Positions 5,242-6,412 of a stretch of 6,412 nucleotides of DNA are shown piece after piece. Under the pieces are notes generated by a model. That model was not told where the DNA came from, did not search any database, and saw only the letters and a list, made by a program, of their open reading frames with translations. The translations under genes were made by a program, and so were the position numbers. The DNA lies in assembly GCA_027318945.1 (NCBI GenBank), contig DAHVOF010000172.1, forward strand, positions 1 to 6,412, given 5' to 3'. This stretch comes from Actinomycetota bacterium. GTDB taxonomy: Bacteria > Actinomycetota > Acidimicrobiia > Acidimicrobiales > Acidimicrobiaceae. How positions within the stretch are numbered: the first letter of the stretch is position 1; each line of letters opens with the position of its first letter.

Positions 5242-6273
5242 CTATTGGCTACCTTTGTCGTTCTTCTCCTGTCCCCGAGGCCTGCCTTGTCCAGGCTTTC
5301 GTTGGCCACCAGAACCGGGTTTGTTTGTTCCATTACTATTTGGCTTCCGCCCCGATGTCCCGAAATCCTTCGCTGGCTTAGGCTTTGGCGCCTCGGTCTG
5401 CTTGGGTGCCGCATTGGTCTTGAATGCCGACAACAGCGCTCTAAAACCCTGCTTGGGCTTAACATGCTCGATCTCTTGAGTCCCGGCAAGTCGTGCCTCG
5501 GCGCTAGCCTGCAAGTGCTTCTTCAACACGGGGTCGTGGCGATACATAAGTTCCTGCTGGCCAATTCTGAACAACGCAGAAACAATAAAATAAACGTTCA
5601 CACCTGCCGGTATCGAAATGTAGATCACAGCGAAAATAATCGGCGTATATTTCTGCAACATCTGAGCTTGAGGATTCGCAGCAGCAGCCTGAGGATTCTT
5701 GCTCGTGAGTTGAGCCATCTGAAGATACTGCAACACAACCGCGACAGCAATCACCAGGTAGTAGGGGAGCGCATTTCCAAATCCGTGCACTTTAGTTGCA
5801 GTCTCTGAAAGATTGAGCCCTAAAGACTGCATCTGACCATGGGAAGAAATCAGACTCTGATAAAGCGAAGTTGAATGACTTATGTATTTCGGCGAAACCT
5901 GAGAGCCAACCGTGTTGGAAAGCCCCCTGATCACCTGATACATAACATACAAGAGCGGAAACTGCGCCAACATCGGAAGGCAGCCCCCGGCTGGGGAAAC
6001 TTTGTTCTCTTTGAACAACTGGGAAAGCGCCTCTTGCTGGGCAACCTTGTCATTCTTGTACTTCGCCTGTATCTTCTTGATCTCCGGCTGGATCCTTTGC
6101 ATCTCGAGCATCGAACGCGTGCTCTTGATAGTCAGAGGAGAAAGAACGATCATTACGGTTACAGTCAGCAACGCAATCGCAATCGCATAGTTTTGAACCA
6201 GACCGTAATAAAATGCCAGTAATCCTGCAATAACCTCAAAAATGGGGTTCAAGATCTGACCGAGAAAACTCAT
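5242..6273 (-). CDS. yidC: YidC/Oxa1-type membrane protein insertase
   Basis: YidC inserts and folds membrane proteins, alone or with SecYEG. The 343-residue product has the Gram-positive layout without the large periplasmic domain of E. coli. Transmembrane segments are seen at about 28-46, 97-118, 170-188 and 210-236, with a short hydrophobic stretch near 11-25. Between the first two core segments lies the cytoplasmic hairpin MQRIQPEIKKIQAKYKND, then the GCLPMLAQFP signature. From about 275 the tail is basic and disordered, rich in Lys, Pro, Gly, Asn and Gln, a type that helps contact ribosomes in some YidC proteins. No lipoprotein signal is present. The groove arginine expected five residues before the PLTIK proline is Met41. 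The ATG has AAGGA at 6281-6285 with a 7-base gap and overlaps the yidD stop as ATGA. Confidence 0.96.
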   Translation of the reverse strand: MSFLGQILNPIFEVIAGLLAFYYGLVQNYAIAIALLTVTVMIVLSPLTIKSTRSMLEMQRIQPEIKKIQAKYKNDKVAQQEALSQLFKENKVSPAGGCLPMLAQFPLLYVMYQVIRGLSNTVGSQVSPKYISHSTSLYQSLISSHGQMQSLGLNLSETATKVHGFGNALPYYLVIAVAVVLQYLQMAQLTSKNPQAAAANPQAQMLQKYTPIIFAVIYISIPAGVNVYFIVSALFRIGQQELMYRHDPVLKKHLQASAEARLAGTQEIEHVKPKQGFRALLSAFKTNAAPKQTEAPKPKPAKDFGTSGRKPNSNGTNKPGSGGQRKPGQGRPRGQEKNDKGSQ

Positions 6274-6412
6274 TTAGATTTCCTTAGAGTAAATGCTTCT
6301 GGCACGGGATCGACTCCAGAGCTCCCCAACGGATTGCACCTTCCAATGCGCTTTGCAGAGAGTAGAGTGCCTTTAATGAAGCCATACTTATCGTATGACT
6401 CGAGAGCGTACT
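6270..6412 (-). CDS. yidD: Membrane protein insertion efficiency factor YidD, C-terminal part (5' end outside the window)
   Basis: YidD is a small membrane-associated protein that helps YidC-dependent insertion. The last 46 residues are visible in the frame read from base 6410 down to the TGA at 6270-6272. They begin YALESYDKYGFIKGTLLSAK and continue with RIGRCNPLGSSGVDPVPEAF. These match the family pattern, including the cysteine of the RC-P motif and the closing G-DPVP. The usual N-terminal amphipathic helix and the CRF-PTCS motif are beyond the right edge. The stop shares bases with the yidC start (ATGA), so the two are translationally coupled, as is typical of rnpA-yidD-yidC. The stretch is short but diagnostic. 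Confidence 0.92.
   Translation of the reverse strand, partial: YALESYDKYGFIKGTLLSAKRIGRCNPLGSSGVDPVPEAFTLRKSK

Noticed and set aside
5199..5489. N-terminal extension of jag into the yidC 3' end
   Set aside because: The Jag_N domain begins exactly at ATG 5198 with a ribosome site upstream; the extension is a shadow of the yidC tail.

Overview
The window looks like the flank of a chromosomal replication origin in an actinobacterium. From left to right the order is trxB (3' end), trxA and a cwlM-like gene on the + strand, then parB, parA, rsmG, jag, yidC and yidD (3' end) on the - strand. A cwlM-type gene between trxA and parB, with parA-rsmG-jag-yidC-yidD leading toward rnpA, rpmH and dnaA beyond the right edge, is an actinobacterial arrangement. 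Base composition is roughly balanced rather than strongly GC-rich. That and the style of the RsmG, Jag and YidC sequences suggest the Acidimicrobiia or a related deep actinobacterial lineage; this placement is inference, not proof.

Region 1 (1-1749, + strand): the end of thioredoxin reductase is followed by its substrate thioredoxin, together a thiol-redox pair. Overlapping trxA by four bases is a gene for a CwlM-like protein with two peptidoglycan-binding domains and a decayed amidase domain. It appears to start at a non-standard ATA codon.

Region 2 (1750-1813): a short AT-rich gap between the converging cwlM-like and parB genes holds three DnaA-box-like 9-mers set exactly 12 bp apart, one of them a perfect TTATCCACA. 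An inverted repeat overlaps the parB stop.

Region 3 (1814-3618, - strand): the ParA/ParB partition genes overlap by 11 bp. Upstream of parA lie two parS sites, one perfect 16-bp palindrome and one with a single change. This is a complete ParABS system.

Region 4 (3619-6412, - strand): rsmG (16S rRNA methyltransferase), jag (KH/R3H RNA-binding protein), yidC (membrane insertase) and yidD (partial) form a tightly packed operon-like row. rsmG most likely begins at a CTG that overlaps the jag stop, and yidC overlaps the yidD stop as ATGA.

No mobile element, CRISPR array, tRNA or rRNA gene was seen, and no gap between genes exceeds about 125 bp. The content is mostly conserved housekeeping. The points of interest are the evenly spaced DnaA boxes away from the usual dnaA position, two probable non-canonical start codons, a pseudo-amidase, and a YidC lacking the usual groove arginine.
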